Program-made: the position numbers and the translations under genes
The notes under the pieces: model-generated
The model's database searches: none
The model's input: only the letters and a program-made list of their open reading frames with translations
What the model was told of the DNA's origin: nothing
In this document: positions 50,164-58,413 of the stretch, piece after piece
Numbering within the stretch: the first letter of the stretch is position 1
How the letters are laid out: every line of letters begins with the position of its first letter
NCBI RefSeq assembly: GCF_001428665.1
Contig: NZ_LMIJ01000011.1
Coordinates: 329,992 to 393,991 of the forward strand
Direction: 5' to 3'
Length of the DNA stretch: 64,000 bases
DNA from: Acidovorax sp. Root219
GTDB taxonomy: Bacteria; Pseudomonadota; Gammaproteobacteria; Burkholderiales; Burkholderiaceae_C

Positions 50164-51327
50164 ATGGCCACCCAACGACTCGGACTCATCATGCACGGCG
50201 TCACCGGCCGCATGGGCATGAACCAGCATCTGATCCGCTCCATCTGCGCCATCCGCGCGCAGGGCGGCGTCGTGCTTTCCAACGGCAACCGCGTGATGCC
50301 CGACCCCATCCTCATCGGCCGCAATGCCGAGAAGATGGAGGCGCTGGCCAAGGCGCATGGCATTGCACGCTGGGGCACGGACCTTGACGCCGCGCTGGCC
50401 AACCCCGAGGACACGGTGTTCTTCGACGCCGGCACCACGCAGATGCGCCCCACCCTGCTGGCCAAAGCCATCCGCGCGGGCAAGCATGTGTACTGCGAAA
50501 AGCCCATCGCCACCAACCTCAACGAGGCGGTGGAGATCGCGCGCCTGGCCTCGGGCTCGGGTCTCAAGCACGGCGCGGTGCAGGACAAGCTGTTCCTGCC
50601 CGGCCTGCGCAAGCTCGACATGCTGCGCCGCGCGGGCTTCTTCGGCCGCATGCTCAGTGTGCGCCTGGAGTTCGGCTATTGGGTCTTCGAGGGCGACCTG
50701 CAGCCCATCCAGCGCCCGAGCTGGAACTACCGCAGTGAAGACGGCGGCGGCATGATCCTGGACATGATGTGCCACTGGCGCTACGTGCTGGACAACCTGT
50801 TCGGCGAGGTCAAATCGGTCTCGTGCATCGGCGCCACGCACATCCCGCAGCGCTGGGACGAAGCCGGCCAGCCGTACAAGGCCACCGCCGACGACGCGGC
50901 CTACGCCACCTGCGAGCTCACGGGCCACAACGGCGAGCCGGTGATCGCGCAGCTCAACATGAGCTGGGCCACGCGCGTACGGCGTGACGACCTGGTCACC
51001 TTCCACGTGGACGGCACCGACGGCTCGGCCGTGGCCGGCCTGTCGAGCTGCCGCGCACAGAGCCGCGTGGCCACGCCGCGCCCGGTGTGGAACCCCGACG
51101 AGAAGCAGACCATGAACTTCTTCGACCAGTGGCAGGAGATCCCGGATTCGCAGGTCTACGACAACGGCTTCAAGATCCAGTGGGAGCACTTCATCCGCCA
51201 TGTGGTGGAAGACGCGCCCTACCGCTGGACCCTGCCCGAAGGCGCCAAGGGCGTGCAGCTGGTGGAGGCGGCCCTGGAGAGCTGGAAGGAGCGCCGCTGG
51301 GTGGACGTGACACCGCTCAAGGGCTGA
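50164..51327 (+). CDS. Gfo/Idh/MocA-family oxidoreductase
   Basis: 387 residues. N-terminal Rossmann motif LIMHGVTGRMGMNQH, then GKHVYCEKPIATNLNEAVEIA, where EKP supplies the conserved Lys of the family. The C-terminal alpha/beta domain includes DGGGMILDMMCHWRYVLD with the catalytic-type Asp/His. Members oxidise or reduce sugars, cyclitols or their acids with NAD(P). It lies between the Bug receptor and the DUF993 gene. Confidence 0.88.
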   Translation: MATQRLGLIMHGVTGRMGMNQHLIRSICAIRAQGGVVLSNGNRVMPDPILIGRNAEKMEALAKAHGIARWGTDLDAALANPEDTVFFDAGTTQMRPTLLAKAIRAGKHVYCEKPIATNLNEAVEIARLASGSGLKHGAVQDKLFLPGLRKLDMLRRAGFFGRMLSVRLEFGYWVFEGDLQPIQRPSWNYRSEDGGGMILDMMCHWRYVLDNLFGEVKSVSCIGATHIPQRWDEAGQPYKATADDAAYATCELTGHNGEPVIAQLNMSWATRVRRDDLVTFHVDGTDGSAVAGLSSCRAQSRVATPRPVWNPDEKQTMNFFDQWQEIPDSQVYDNGFKIQWEHFIRHVVEDAPYRWTLPEGAKGVQLVEAALESWKERRWVDVTPLKG

Positions 51328-51373
51328 GCCCGCCGCAGCAATCCCTTTTTTATCCACTTTCTCCGATCACCAC

Positions 51374-52585
51374 ATGGCCCTCAGCCTATCCCTGCCCACG
51401 GCCGATGGCCGCATCACCCCTTACACCCTGCAGGGCCGCACGCCGGTCGTGCCACCGCAGGGTGCGGTGTTCAACCGCACCGCCTACTCAGCCGCCCATG
51501 TGGTGGCCAACCCGCTAGCCGCCATCGACCCCTGGCTGCAGTGCGCCGTGGACTGGGACGCGACCATCGCCTACCGCCAGCGCCTGTGGTCGCTGGGCCT
51601 GGGCGTGGCCGAGGCCATGGACACCGCGCAGCGCGGCATGGGGCTGGACTGGCCCACCTCGCGGGAGCTGATCCGCCGCTCGCTCGACGCGGCGCGCGAC
51701 TTCGGGCCGGGCGCGCTCGTGGCCTCGGGCTGCGGCACGGACCACCTGGTGCTGGACGAGGTGAGGTCGGTGGACGACGTGATCCGCGGCTACGAGGAGC
51801 AGATGGAGGCCATCGAAAAGCTCGGCGGCAAGCTCATCGTGATGGCCAGCCGCGCGCTGGCCCGCGTGGCCAGGAGCCCTGCCGACTACGAGCGCGTGTA
51901 CGACCGCATCCTGTCGCAGGCGCGCCAGCCCGTGGTGCTGCACTGGCTGGGCGACATGTTTGACCCGGCGCTCGCGGGCTACTGGGGCTCACGCGACGTG
52001 GATGCAGCCATGGACACGGCGCTGGCCGTGATCGCCGCGCACCCGGACAAGGTGGACGGCATCAAGATCTCGCTGCTCGACAAGGACAAGGAAATCGCCA
52101 TGCGCCGCCGCCTGCCCGCCACGGGCGGCACCGACGGCCAGGGCGTGCGCATGTACACGGGCGACGACTTCAATTACGCCGAGCTCATCGCGGGCGATGG
52201 TGCGGGCGCCGCGAAGCGCCAGGGCCAAAGCGATGCGCTGCTGGGCATCTTCGACGCCATTGCACCGGCCGCGAGTGCGGCGCTCGCGGCCCTGGCCGCA
52301 GGCGACACGGCGCGCTTTCACGCCATCCTGGGGCCCACGGTGCCGCTGTCGCGCCACATCTTCGCGGCGCCCACGCGCTTTTACAAGACGGGCGTGGTCT
52401 TCATGGCCTGGCTCAACGGGCACCAGAGCCACTTCACCATGGTGGGTGGGCAGCAGAGCACGCGCTCGCTGGTGCATTTTGCGCAATTGTTCCGCCTGGC
52501 CGACCAGGCCGACCTGCTGGAGCAGCCCGAACTGGCCGTGCAGCGCATGGGCCACCTGCTGGCATTGCACGGCGTGAGCGCCTGA
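51374..52585 (+). CDS. DUF993 protein (dihydrodipicolinate synthase-like TIM barrel)
   Basis: 403 residues. Recognised as DUF993 by IDPWLQCAVDWDATIAYRQRLWSLGLGVAEAMDTAQRGMGLDW, VLHWLGDMFDPALAGYWGS and GIKISLLDK, where the Lys in GIKIS is placed like the Schiff-base Lys of DapA-type aldolases. No activity has been assigned as far as I know. Co-location with a MocA-type dehydrogenase and an isomerase suggests a lyase step in sugar acid or cyclitol breakdown. Confidence 0.85.
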   Translation: MALSLSLPTADGRITPYTLQGRTPVVPPQGAVFNRTAYSAAHVVANPLAAIDPWLQCAVDWDATIAYRQRLWSLGLGVAEAMDTAQRGMGLDWPTSRELIRRSLDAARDFGPGALVASGCGTDHLVLDEVRSVDDVIRGYEEQMEAIEKLGGKLIVMASRALARVARSPADYERVYDRILSQARQPVVLHWLGDMFDPALAGYWGSRDVDAAMDTALAVIAAHPDKVDGIKISLLDKDKEIAMRRRLPATGGTDGQGVRMYTGDDFNYAELIAGDGAGAAKRQGQSDALLGIFDAIAPAASAALAALAAGDTARFHAILGPTVPLSRHIFAAPTRFYKTGVVFMAWLNGHQSHFTMVGGQQSTRSLVHFAQLFRLADQADLLEQPELAVQRMGHLLALHGVSA

Positions 52586-52590
52586 CCGCC

Positions 52591-53469
52591 ATGCGTGACT
52601 TCTCGCAAGACCACCGCTGGCTGTCGATCAACACCGCCACCGTGCGCAAGCAGCAGGGGGCCGAGATGCCGCTTTCGCGCATCATCGACCAGTGTGCCGA
52701 GCGCGGCATCCGCGCCATCAGCCCCTGGCGCGACCAGGTGGCCGCTGCCGGCCTGGATGCCACCGCGCGCCAGTTGCGCTCCCACGGCATGGCGCTGTCG
52801 GGCTATTGCCGCGGCGGCTTCTTCCCGGCGGCCGATGCCGCTGGCCTGCGCGCCGCGCTCGATGACAACCGCCGCGCCATCGACGAAGCCAAGACGCTCG
52901 ATGCCGCCTGCCTGGTGCTGGTGGTGGGCGCCCTGCCCGGCGCGCTGGACGGCACGCCGCACTACACCGACCTCGCCCGCGCACGCGGCGAGGTGTTCGA
53001 CGGCATTGCCGCATCGCTCGACTACGCGCGCCAGGTGGGCATGCCCCTGGCCATCGAGCCGCTGCACCCCATGCAGGCGGCCGACCGCGCCTGCATCAAC
53101 ACGCTGGAGCACGCGCTGGACATCTGCGATGCGCTCGATGCACAGAAGACCGGTGCGCTGGGCGTGGCCCTGGATGTGTACCACGTGTGGTGGGACCCCA
53201 AGCTCGCGCAGCAGATCGCACGCGCCGGCCGTGAGCGCCTGCTGGCCTACCATGTGTGCGACTGGCGCCTGCCCACGCGCGACCTGCTCAGCGACCGGGG
53301 CATGATGGGCGACGGCGTGATCGAGCTCAGGAAGATCCGCCAGTGGGTCGAGGCTGCGGGCTTCGCGGGCTATGCCGAGGTGGAGATCTTCTCGGCGCTG
53401 GACTGGTGGCAGCGCACGGGCGAGGACACGCTGGACACCTGCATCGCGCGCCACCGCACGGTGGTCTGA
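52591..53469 (+). CDS. Sugar phosphate isomerase/epimerase family protein (xylose isomerase-like TIM barrel)
   Basis: 292 residues. LSINTATVRKQ at the N-terminus, LAIEPLHPM (metal Glu), VALDVYHVWWDP (Asp/His), AYHVCDWRLPT and GYAEVEIFS (metal Glu) are the AP-endonuclease-2/xylose isomerase-like metal-site strands. It begins five bases after the DUF993 stop. It is probably an isomerase, epimerase or dehydratase in the same pathway. Confidence 0.88.
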   Translation: MRDFSQDHRWLSINTATVRKQQGAEMPLSRIIDQCAERGIRAISPWRDQVAAAGLDATARQLRSHGMALSGYCRGGFFPAADAAGLRAALDDNRRAIDEAKTLDAACLVLVVGALPGALDGTPHYTDLARARGEVFDGIAASLDYARQVGMPLAIEPLHPMQAADRACINTLEHALDICDALDAQKTGALGVALDVYHVWWDPKLAQQIARAGRERLLAYHVCDWRLPTRDLLSDRGMMGDGVIELRKIRQWVEAAGFAGYAEVEIFSALDWWQRTGEDTLDTCIARHRTVV

Positions 53470-53481
53470 CGCGCAACAGCC

Positions 53482-53502
53482 GACGCCGGCCAGCCCGGCG
53501 TC
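53482..53502. terminator. Hairpin at convergent gene ends
   Basis: Perfect 8-bp arms GACGCCGG-CCAGC-CCGGCGTC between the isomerase and the MFS gene; the right arm overlaps the MFS stop codon. It lacks a T-tract but is placed to act as a bidirectional terminator. Confidence 0.5.
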
Positions 53503-54748
53503 AGACGGCCACGGGTGCCAGGGTACGTCGCACGCGGCGCACATTGAAGGCGCTGGCGATCAGCACACCCTGCACCACGGCCAGGCCCAGCAGCACGGCC
53601 GTGAAGCGGCCCTGGTCCAGCAGCACACCGAACAGCAGCGGCGACAGGGCCTGGCCGATGTCCAGCCCCGAGTACACGATGCCGTAGACACGGCCCGTGG
53701 AGCCCTCGGGCGTGGAGCGCTTGACCAGCAGGTCGCGCGAGGGGCCGGCGATGCCGGCACAGAAGCCCATCACGCCGAACATCACGGGCACCAGGGCGCC
53801 GGGCGGATGCGCCAGCGCCAGGGCCACCGCCACGCAGGCCGCCAGGCCGAAGCCCACGCCCACGATGCGCTCGCAGCGGCTCGGCTCGGCGGCGAGAAAG
53901 CCGCCGAGCACCATGCCACCCGCGCTGGCCACCATGTAGACCGTGAGGCACATGGCCGCCAGCGCCACCGGCACCGCGTGCAGTTGTCGCGCGGCCTCGG
54001 GCGCGAAGGCCTGCACCACGTTGAGCGAGACGGCGTAGAAGAAGAAGAACGCAAAGCACATCCACACGGCGGGGATGCGCAGGAAGGCGAAGTTGCCTTG
54101 CGCTGGCACGCCGGTCGCGCCGACCTTGGCAGCTGGTGGCAGGGCCGGCAGTTCGAGGTGGCGGCGGTTGAACAGCAGCACCAGCAGCACGGCAAACGCC
54201 AGCACGCCGGCACAGACCAGCGCCACGCGCCACGAGAACGCGATCGCCAGCGGCACCAGCATGGCCGGCGCCAGCGCCCAGCCCAGGCTACCGGTGATGC
54301 CGTGCACGCTGTAGGCATGGCCCAGGCGTGGCGCGCTCACGCGCCGGTTGAGCAGCGTGTAGTCCACGGGGTGGAATACGCCGTTGCCGATGCCCGCGAG
54401 CACCGAGAACGCAGCCAGCATGCCATAGCTGGTGCTGGCCGCAAAGCCGAACGCGGCCAGGCCCAGCAGCGCCAGGCCGCCGAACAGGATGGGGCGCGGA
54501 CCGAAGCGGTCGACCACGAAGCCCGAGCCCGCTTGCACGGCGCACGAGACCACGAAGAAGATGGTCATGAGGAAGCCGAGTTCGGTGTAGCCGACCTGGA
54601 AGGCGTCCTTGAGCCACGGGAACAGCGGCGCCAGCAAGAGCTGGCTGTAGTGGCTGATGAGGTGGGCGATGCCCACGAGGCCGATCACCCCGGCGTCGGC
54701 ACGCAAGGGGACGGCAGCAACGGGGCTGGTGGGGTTGGCAGAGGTCAT
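53501..54748 (-). CDS. Major facilitator superfamily transporter
   Basis: 415 residues with about twelve hydrophobic helices. The loop 2-3 motif appears as GSGFVVDRFGPRPILFGG, and the second half has the matching region KRSTPEGSTGRVYGIVYSG. SHYSQLLLAPLFPWLKDAF is like the FSR/fosmidomycin-type and oxalate/formate-like MFS group. It is divergent from the AraC-type gene at 54853, which is probably its regulator. Confidence 0.88.
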   Translation of the reverse strand: MTSANPTSPVAAVPLRADAGVIGLVGIAHLISHYSQLLLAPLFPWLKDAFQVGYTELGFLMTIFFVVSCAVQAGSGFVVDRFGPRPILFGGLALLGLAAFGFAASTSYGMLAAFSVLAGIGNGVFHPVDYTLLNRRVSAPRLGHAYSVHGITGSLGWALAPAMLVPLAIAFSWRVALVCAGVLAFAVLLVLLFNRRHLELPALPPAAKVGATGVPAQGNFAFLRIPAVWMCFAFFFFYAVSLNVVQAFAPEAARQLHAVPVALAAMCLTVYMVASAGGMVLGGFLAAEPSRCERIVGVGFGLAACVAVALALAHPPGALVPVMFGVMGFCAGIAGPSRDLLVKRSTPEGSTGRVYGIVYSGLDIGQALSPLLFGVLLDQGRFTAVLLGLAVVQGVLIASAFNVRRVRRTLAPVAV

Positions 54749-54852
54749 GGCGGCATCGTAGTATTGCGCCTGGATTTCTGGAATGCGACGGAAAGACAGC
54801 TTTCGGCGAATTTGCGCCAACAGCGCATACAAAACAAAGCACGGAGCCCCCG

Positions 54853-55689
54853 ATGGCACGCACCAGCCAGGTTGCCCCGCTCGGGGACATGGACCCTTTC
54901 GCCCCCAACCCTGCACACCCGGTGCGGGTGCGTGCGCGCAACATGCCGGCCGATACGCATTTCGAGCCGCACCGCCACGCCTGGGGGCAACTGGCCTACT
55001 GCGCCAGCGGCGTGATCCAGGTGAGCGTGGTGGCCCCGGTCGCACCGACTGCCTACATCGTGCCGCCCTCGCGCGCGGTCTGGATCGCCCCTGGCGCGCT
55101 GCACGCCATCGCCGTGCTGGAGGCGGCTGCGTTCCGCACCCTGTACATCGACCCCAGCGTGGTGCCCGCCGATGGTGCGGTCTGCCGTGTGATGGCCGTG
55201 ACGCCGCTGCTGCGCGAACTGGTGTCGGCGCTGGACCCGGTGGGCGGAACGCCGCCCGGCCCCGCGCGCGAGGCAGCCCTGACCGCGCTGGTGCTGGGCG
55301 AAATCGGCGACGCTGAAAGCCTGGCCCTGGGCGTGCCCCTGCCCGGGCCCGACAGCGACAAGCGCCTGCGCGCCCTGTGCACCGCCGTGCTGGAGGCGCC
55401 CGGCCGCCACGCCACGCTGCACGATTGGGCCACCGACAGCGGCGCCAGCGAACGCACCCTGGCCCGGTTGTTCCACGCGCAGTTCGGCATGGGCTTTGCG
55501 CAATGGCGCAAGCAGGCGGTGCTGGCCCATGCCCTGCCCCGCCTGGCGCGCGGTGAATCGGTGGGCCAGGTGGCCGCCTCCAGCGGCTATGCCAGCGAAA
55601 GCGCGTTCTCTGCCATGTTCAAGGCAGCCATGGGGCAGCCGCCGAGCTGGTTCATCGGCAGGAACGATGCCTATGCGCCTTCCGCTTAA
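54853..55689 (+). CDS. AraC-family regulator with cupin-like N-terminus
   Basis: 278 residues. The N-terminal cupin-like sensor contains THFEPHRHAWGQLAYCASGVIQV, PPSRAVWIAPGALHAI. The C-terminal double helix-turn-helix contains HDWATDSGASERTLARLFHAQFGMGFAQWRKQAVLAHALPRLARGESVGQVAASSGYASESAFSAMFKAAMG. It closely follows the layout of AraC regulators that control adjacent MFS exporters, and is divergent from one here (104 bp between starts). Confidence 0.88.
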   Translation: MARTSQVAPLGDMDPFAPNPAHPVRVRARNMPADTHFEPHRHAWGQLAYCASGVIQVSVVAPVAPTAYIVPPSRAVWIAPGALHAIAVLEAAAFRTLYIDPSVVPADGAVCRVMAVTPLLRELVSALDPVGGTPPGPAREAALTALVLGEIGDAESLALGVPLPGPDSDKRLRALCTAVLEAPGRHATLHDWATDSGASERTLARLFHAQFGMGFAQWRKQAVLAHALPRLARGESVGQVAASSGYASESAFSAMFKAAMGQPPSWFIGRNDAYAPSA

Positions 55690-55830
55690 GTTGCCAGCCA
55701 CCGTGCGCCACGCGTTCGTGGCAACCGCCAGGTTACTTTCGGCAACCGCTCAAACAGCAGTAGCGATGGAGCAAGCCCGGTGCGGCGATACTGGCAACCT
55801 GCAACACAAGGTTTCGGGGGAGAGGGAAGC

Positions 55831-56424
55831 ATGGTTCGACAGCTGTTCATTGCCACCGCCTGTCTGGCGCTGGCGGCCCCGGTCTGGGCCATCAACAAAT
55901 GCACGGGGCCCGATGGCAAGGTGTCCTTCCAGGACGCGCCTTGCGCGGGCAGCGGCAAGGGCGAGAAGGTCGAGGTGCGGCTGTCGAGCAGCGGCATAGG
56001 CAGCGCCGCGCCCGCTGCCGGCGCCGCAGCCCCTGCGGCCAGCCCGGCCTCGGGTGCATCGGCAGCGGCCCCCGCGGCAGGTGCCGCATCCGCCCCTGCC
56101 ACACCGGCGGCTGCCACGGCGCCGCCCCCCCGCAAGGAAGGCGCCTTTGGCGAAACCTGGCGCCGAAAGACCGATCTGGAGCAACGCCTGGTCCGCGAAG
56201 CGCGCGGTGCACTGCAGACCCACCGGCAGCGCTGTGCGGCCGAGCAGCGCGACCGGGCCGCCCGCCGCACCCAGGCGCGCACCAACACCGCCGTGGCCGT
56301 CTCCGAGCAGGCCATCACCGCGGAAATGCAGGCCGCAGCCGCCGCCTGCGAGCTGCGCGCGCGTGAGCTGCAGGCCAATGTGGACGCGCTGGAGAAGGAA
56401 CTCCGGGAGCTGAGCAAGAAGTAG
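55831..56424 (+). CDS. Exported DUF4124-type protein
   Basis: 197 residues from ATG 55831 (GGGAG/AGAGGGA upstream). The signal peptide ends ALAAPVWA, followed by the short DUF4124-like motif INKCTGPDGKVSFQDAPC, a long Ala/Pro/Ser-rich linker (about residues 55-105) and a charged helical C-terminal part that could form a coiled coil (ELRARELQANVDALEKELRELSKK region). Function unknown; probably periplasmic. Confidence 0.75.
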   Translation: MVRQLFIATACLALAAPVWAINKCTGPDGKVSFQDAPCAGSGKGEKVEVRLSSSGIGSAAPAAGAAAPAASPASGASAAAPAAGAASAPATPAAATAPPPRKEGAFGETWRRKTDLEQRLVREARGALQTHRQRCAAEQRDRAARRTQARTNTAVAVSEQAITAEMQAAAAACELRARELQANVDALEKELRELSKK

Positions 56425-56469
56425 GTTCAGCGTCCCTGCCTGCGCACCGCTGCGCGGCGACTTCGCAGC

Positions 56470-56907
56470 CTATCGTTTTGCAGCCAGCCCCTCGGGCCAG
56501 AAAGCCGCCCGGATGTCCGGCGCACAGTACGGCACGGCGATCACAGCGCCCCACAGGGCACTTCCCAACGCAAAGGATCCGTGGGCGAGGCCCGACAGCA
56601 CCACGGGCCCACCGAACACCAAGAGGACACACATCGCCAGGCCCGACCACAACGCAAAGCCGGGCGCCCAGGGGCGAAACCGCAGCAGGCCATAGATACT
56701 GGCAAGCATGGCGACCAGGGCCGTCAGCGCCCCCGAGACCAGCGCCAACGTGATGGTCGGCTCCTGGTCTTCCTCCAGGTAGTTCTGGAAAGCGTCCCTC
56801 AAGCCCTGGGGCACCAGCTCAGGCAGCAGGAGCCGCTCAGTGACCTCGGCCAGTATGGGGAACACCACGGACGCGATGACCAGCCAGCGGTAGTTTGTCG
56901 TGTTCAA
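56470..56907 (-). CDS. Small membrane protein of unknown function
   Basis: 145 residues if TTG 56907 is the start; no in-frame ATG or GTG fits, and GGGAA a few bases upstream could serve as the ribosome site. About four hydrophobic segments are visible: YRWLVIASVVFPILAEV, TLALVSGALTALVAMLASIYGLL, FALWSGLAMCVLLVFGG and SFALGSALWGAVIAVPY. No family recognised. It lies 16 bp after the tautomerase stop and is probably co-transcribed with it. Confidence 0.6.
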   Translation of the reverse strand: MNTTNYRWLVIASVVFPILAEVTERLLLPELVPQGLRDAFQNYLEEDQEPTITLALVSGALTALVAMLASIYGLLRFRPWAPGFALWSGLAMCVLLVFGGPVVLSGLAHGSFALGSALWGAVIAVPYCAPDIRAAFWPEGLAAKR

Positions 56908-56923
56908 AAAAATTCCCGTGTGT

Positions 56924-57331
56924 TCAGCCCGGCGCTCCGACCTGCTGCACCAGCGCCATGGCAAAGCGCCCATGTCCCACGGACCAGTCCGAATAATCGT
57001 TCTCGTGCATGAAGATGAACACGTCGGCCGGGGCCACGTGCGCCATGGCCTGCAGGTTGTGCGCGATCGCAGCATACAGCGCGCGCTTCATCGCATCGCT
57101 GCGCCCGCGCCGCAGGGTGATCTCGACAACGACCACCGCGTCCGACCGCGTCACGCCATTAAAGCTGCGGCTGAAGGCGAACTGCCCCGGCGCATAGCCG
57201 GTGACCATGTTGAACAGCTCGTCCTCGGGCATGCCGATGCCCTCGACCAGCGCCTGGTGGATGGCCTGGACGATGGCCTCGCGCTCGGTGGCTGGGGTGG
57301 CTTGGGGCAGATGGGTGTGGATGAAAGGCAT
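56924..57331 (-). CDS. Tautomerase-superfamily protein
   Basis: 135 residues from ATG 57331 (AGGAAC upstream). The second residue is Pro (MPFIHTHLP), the catalytic N-terminal Pro of the 4-oxalocrotonate tautomerase/MIF superfamily after Met removal. The chain is double the length of a 4-OT monomer (about 62), with beta-alpha-beta units ATEREAIVQAIHQALVEGIGMPEDELF and SDAMKRALYAAIAHNLQAMAHVAPADVFIFMHE, so it may be a fused pair. It is divergent from the LysR gene. Confidence 0.82.
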   Translation of the reverse strand: MPFIHTHLPQATPATEREAIVQAIHQALVEGIGMPEDELFNMVTGYAPGQFAFSRSFNGVTRSDAVVVVEITLRRGRSDAMKRALYAAIAHNLQAMAHVAPADVFIFMHENDYSDWSVGHGRFAMALVQQVGAPG

Positions 57332-57447
57332 GCCGGTATGTTCCTGAAAATCAACAATGAGCCCGGCGCGCGCTAGGGTGCCTGCGTCGGATGAGCCGAA
57401 ATTGTTGCGACTGCCGCCTCGGCCGAAAAGCGATTTATGCTCCGGTC

Positions 57448-57470
57448 CTATGTGCATCCAAATCACATAG
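57448..57470. promoter_or_regulatory. Inverted repeat CTATGTG-N9-CACATAG abutting the lysR start
   Basis: Perfect 7-bp arms ending two bases before the LysR ATG at 57473, occupying the place of a ribosome-binding site (no Shine-Dalgarno sequence is visible). It may be an autoregulatory operator, or an RNA hairpin controlling translation. Confidence 0.5.
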
Positions 57471-57472
57471 CC

Positions 57473-58390
57473 ATGAAACACCGCCTGCCCCCGCTCGCTG
57501 CCCTGCGCGCCTTCGAAGCCGCCGCCCGCCTGGGCCGCATGACGGCTGCAGCCGAGGAGCTGTCGGTATCGCCCGGCGCCATCAGCCGCCAGGTGCGCCA
57601 GCTCGAAGACCACCTGGGCCTGGCTCTGTTCGACGGGACCAAGGCCCGGCCCACGCCGACGGCCGCGGCGCGCACGCTGCAGCCGGTGCTGACCCACGCC
57701 TTCCAGCAGATCGAGGACACGGTGCGCGCCCTGGGCGACGCCCACCACGGCCCGCTCGACGTGGCCTGCTTCAGCACCTTCACCGTCAAGTGGCTGATCC
57801 CGCGGCTGTTCGACTTCCACGCGCAGCACCCGGGCATCGAGGTGCGGCTGCGCACCACCGACACGGGCACCGATGCGGCGCGCGAGGGCTGCGACCTGCT
57901 CATCACCGCCGAGGACGCGGGCATGCCCCGCGATAGCGCCACCACCCTGCCCCTGTTCGCCGAGCGCCTGGGGCCGGTGCTGGCCCCGGCGCTGGCCGCG
58001 CGCACCGGCATGCCGCGCACGCCTGCCGATCTGGATGGCCAGCCCCTGCTGCACACACGCTCGCGGCGCAACGCCTGGGCAATGTGGGCCGCATCGGCGG
58101 GCACGGCGCTGCCCGCAGCGGCCACCGCCCAGGGCCCGGTGTACGAGCACTACTATTTCACGCTGGAGGCGGCCGTGCGCGGCCTGGGCATCGCCGTGGC
58201 GCCCTGGCACCTGGTGATGGACGACGTGCAGGCTGGCCGGCTGGTGGCGCCGCTGGGTTTCGCCGTATCGGGCTACGACTACCTGGCGCTGCGGCGCACG
58301 GGGGCCGCGCACCCGCGGCTCGATGTGTTCTGCGCCTGGCTGGGGGCGCAGGCACACACGATGGCCCTGCCCTTCACCATGCAGGCTTGA
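57473..58390 (+). CDS. LysR-family regulator (GcvA-like)
   Basis: 305 residues. N-terminal helix-turn-helix LPPLAALRAFEAAARLGRMTAAAEELSVSPGAISRQVRQLEDHLGLALF, of the GcvA/AmpR-like group (LAALRAFEAAAR). The C-terminal periplasmic-binding-like domain contains ACFSTFTVKWLIPRL and EAAVRGLGIAVAPWHLVMDDVQAGRLVAPLGF. It is divergent from the tautomerase gene, which it probably regulates. Confidence 0.9.
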   Translation: MKHRLPPLAALRAFEAAARLGRMTAAAEELSVSPGAISRQVRQLEDHLGLALFDGTKARPTPTAAARTLQPVLTHAFQQIEDTVRALGDAHHGPLDVACFSTFTVKWLIPRLFDFHAQHPGIEVRLRTTDTGTDAAREGCDLLITAEDAGMPRDSATTLPLFAERLGPVLAPALAARTGMPRTPADLDGQPLLHTRSRRNAWAMWAASAGTALPAAATAQGPVYEHYYFTLEAAVRGLGIAVAPWHLVMDDVQAGRLVAPLGFAVSGYDYLALRRTGAAHPRLDVFCAWLGAQAHTMALPFTMQA

Positions 58391-58394
58391 GGGC

Positions 58395-58413
58395 GACGCC
58401 GGGCCCAGGCGTC
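58395..58413. terminator. Hairpin at convergent gene ends
   Basis: Arms GACGCC/GGCGTC with loop GGGCCCA between the LysR gene and the kinase gene; the right arm overlaps the kinase stop. It resembles the hairpin at 53482-53502 in sequence and position. Confidence 0.45.

Noticed and set aside
54764-54818. Direct repeat TTGCGCC between the MFS and AraC genes as an AraC site
   Set aside because: Only seven bases, 48 bp apart, and such GC-rich 7-mers are frequent here; not enough to call an operator.
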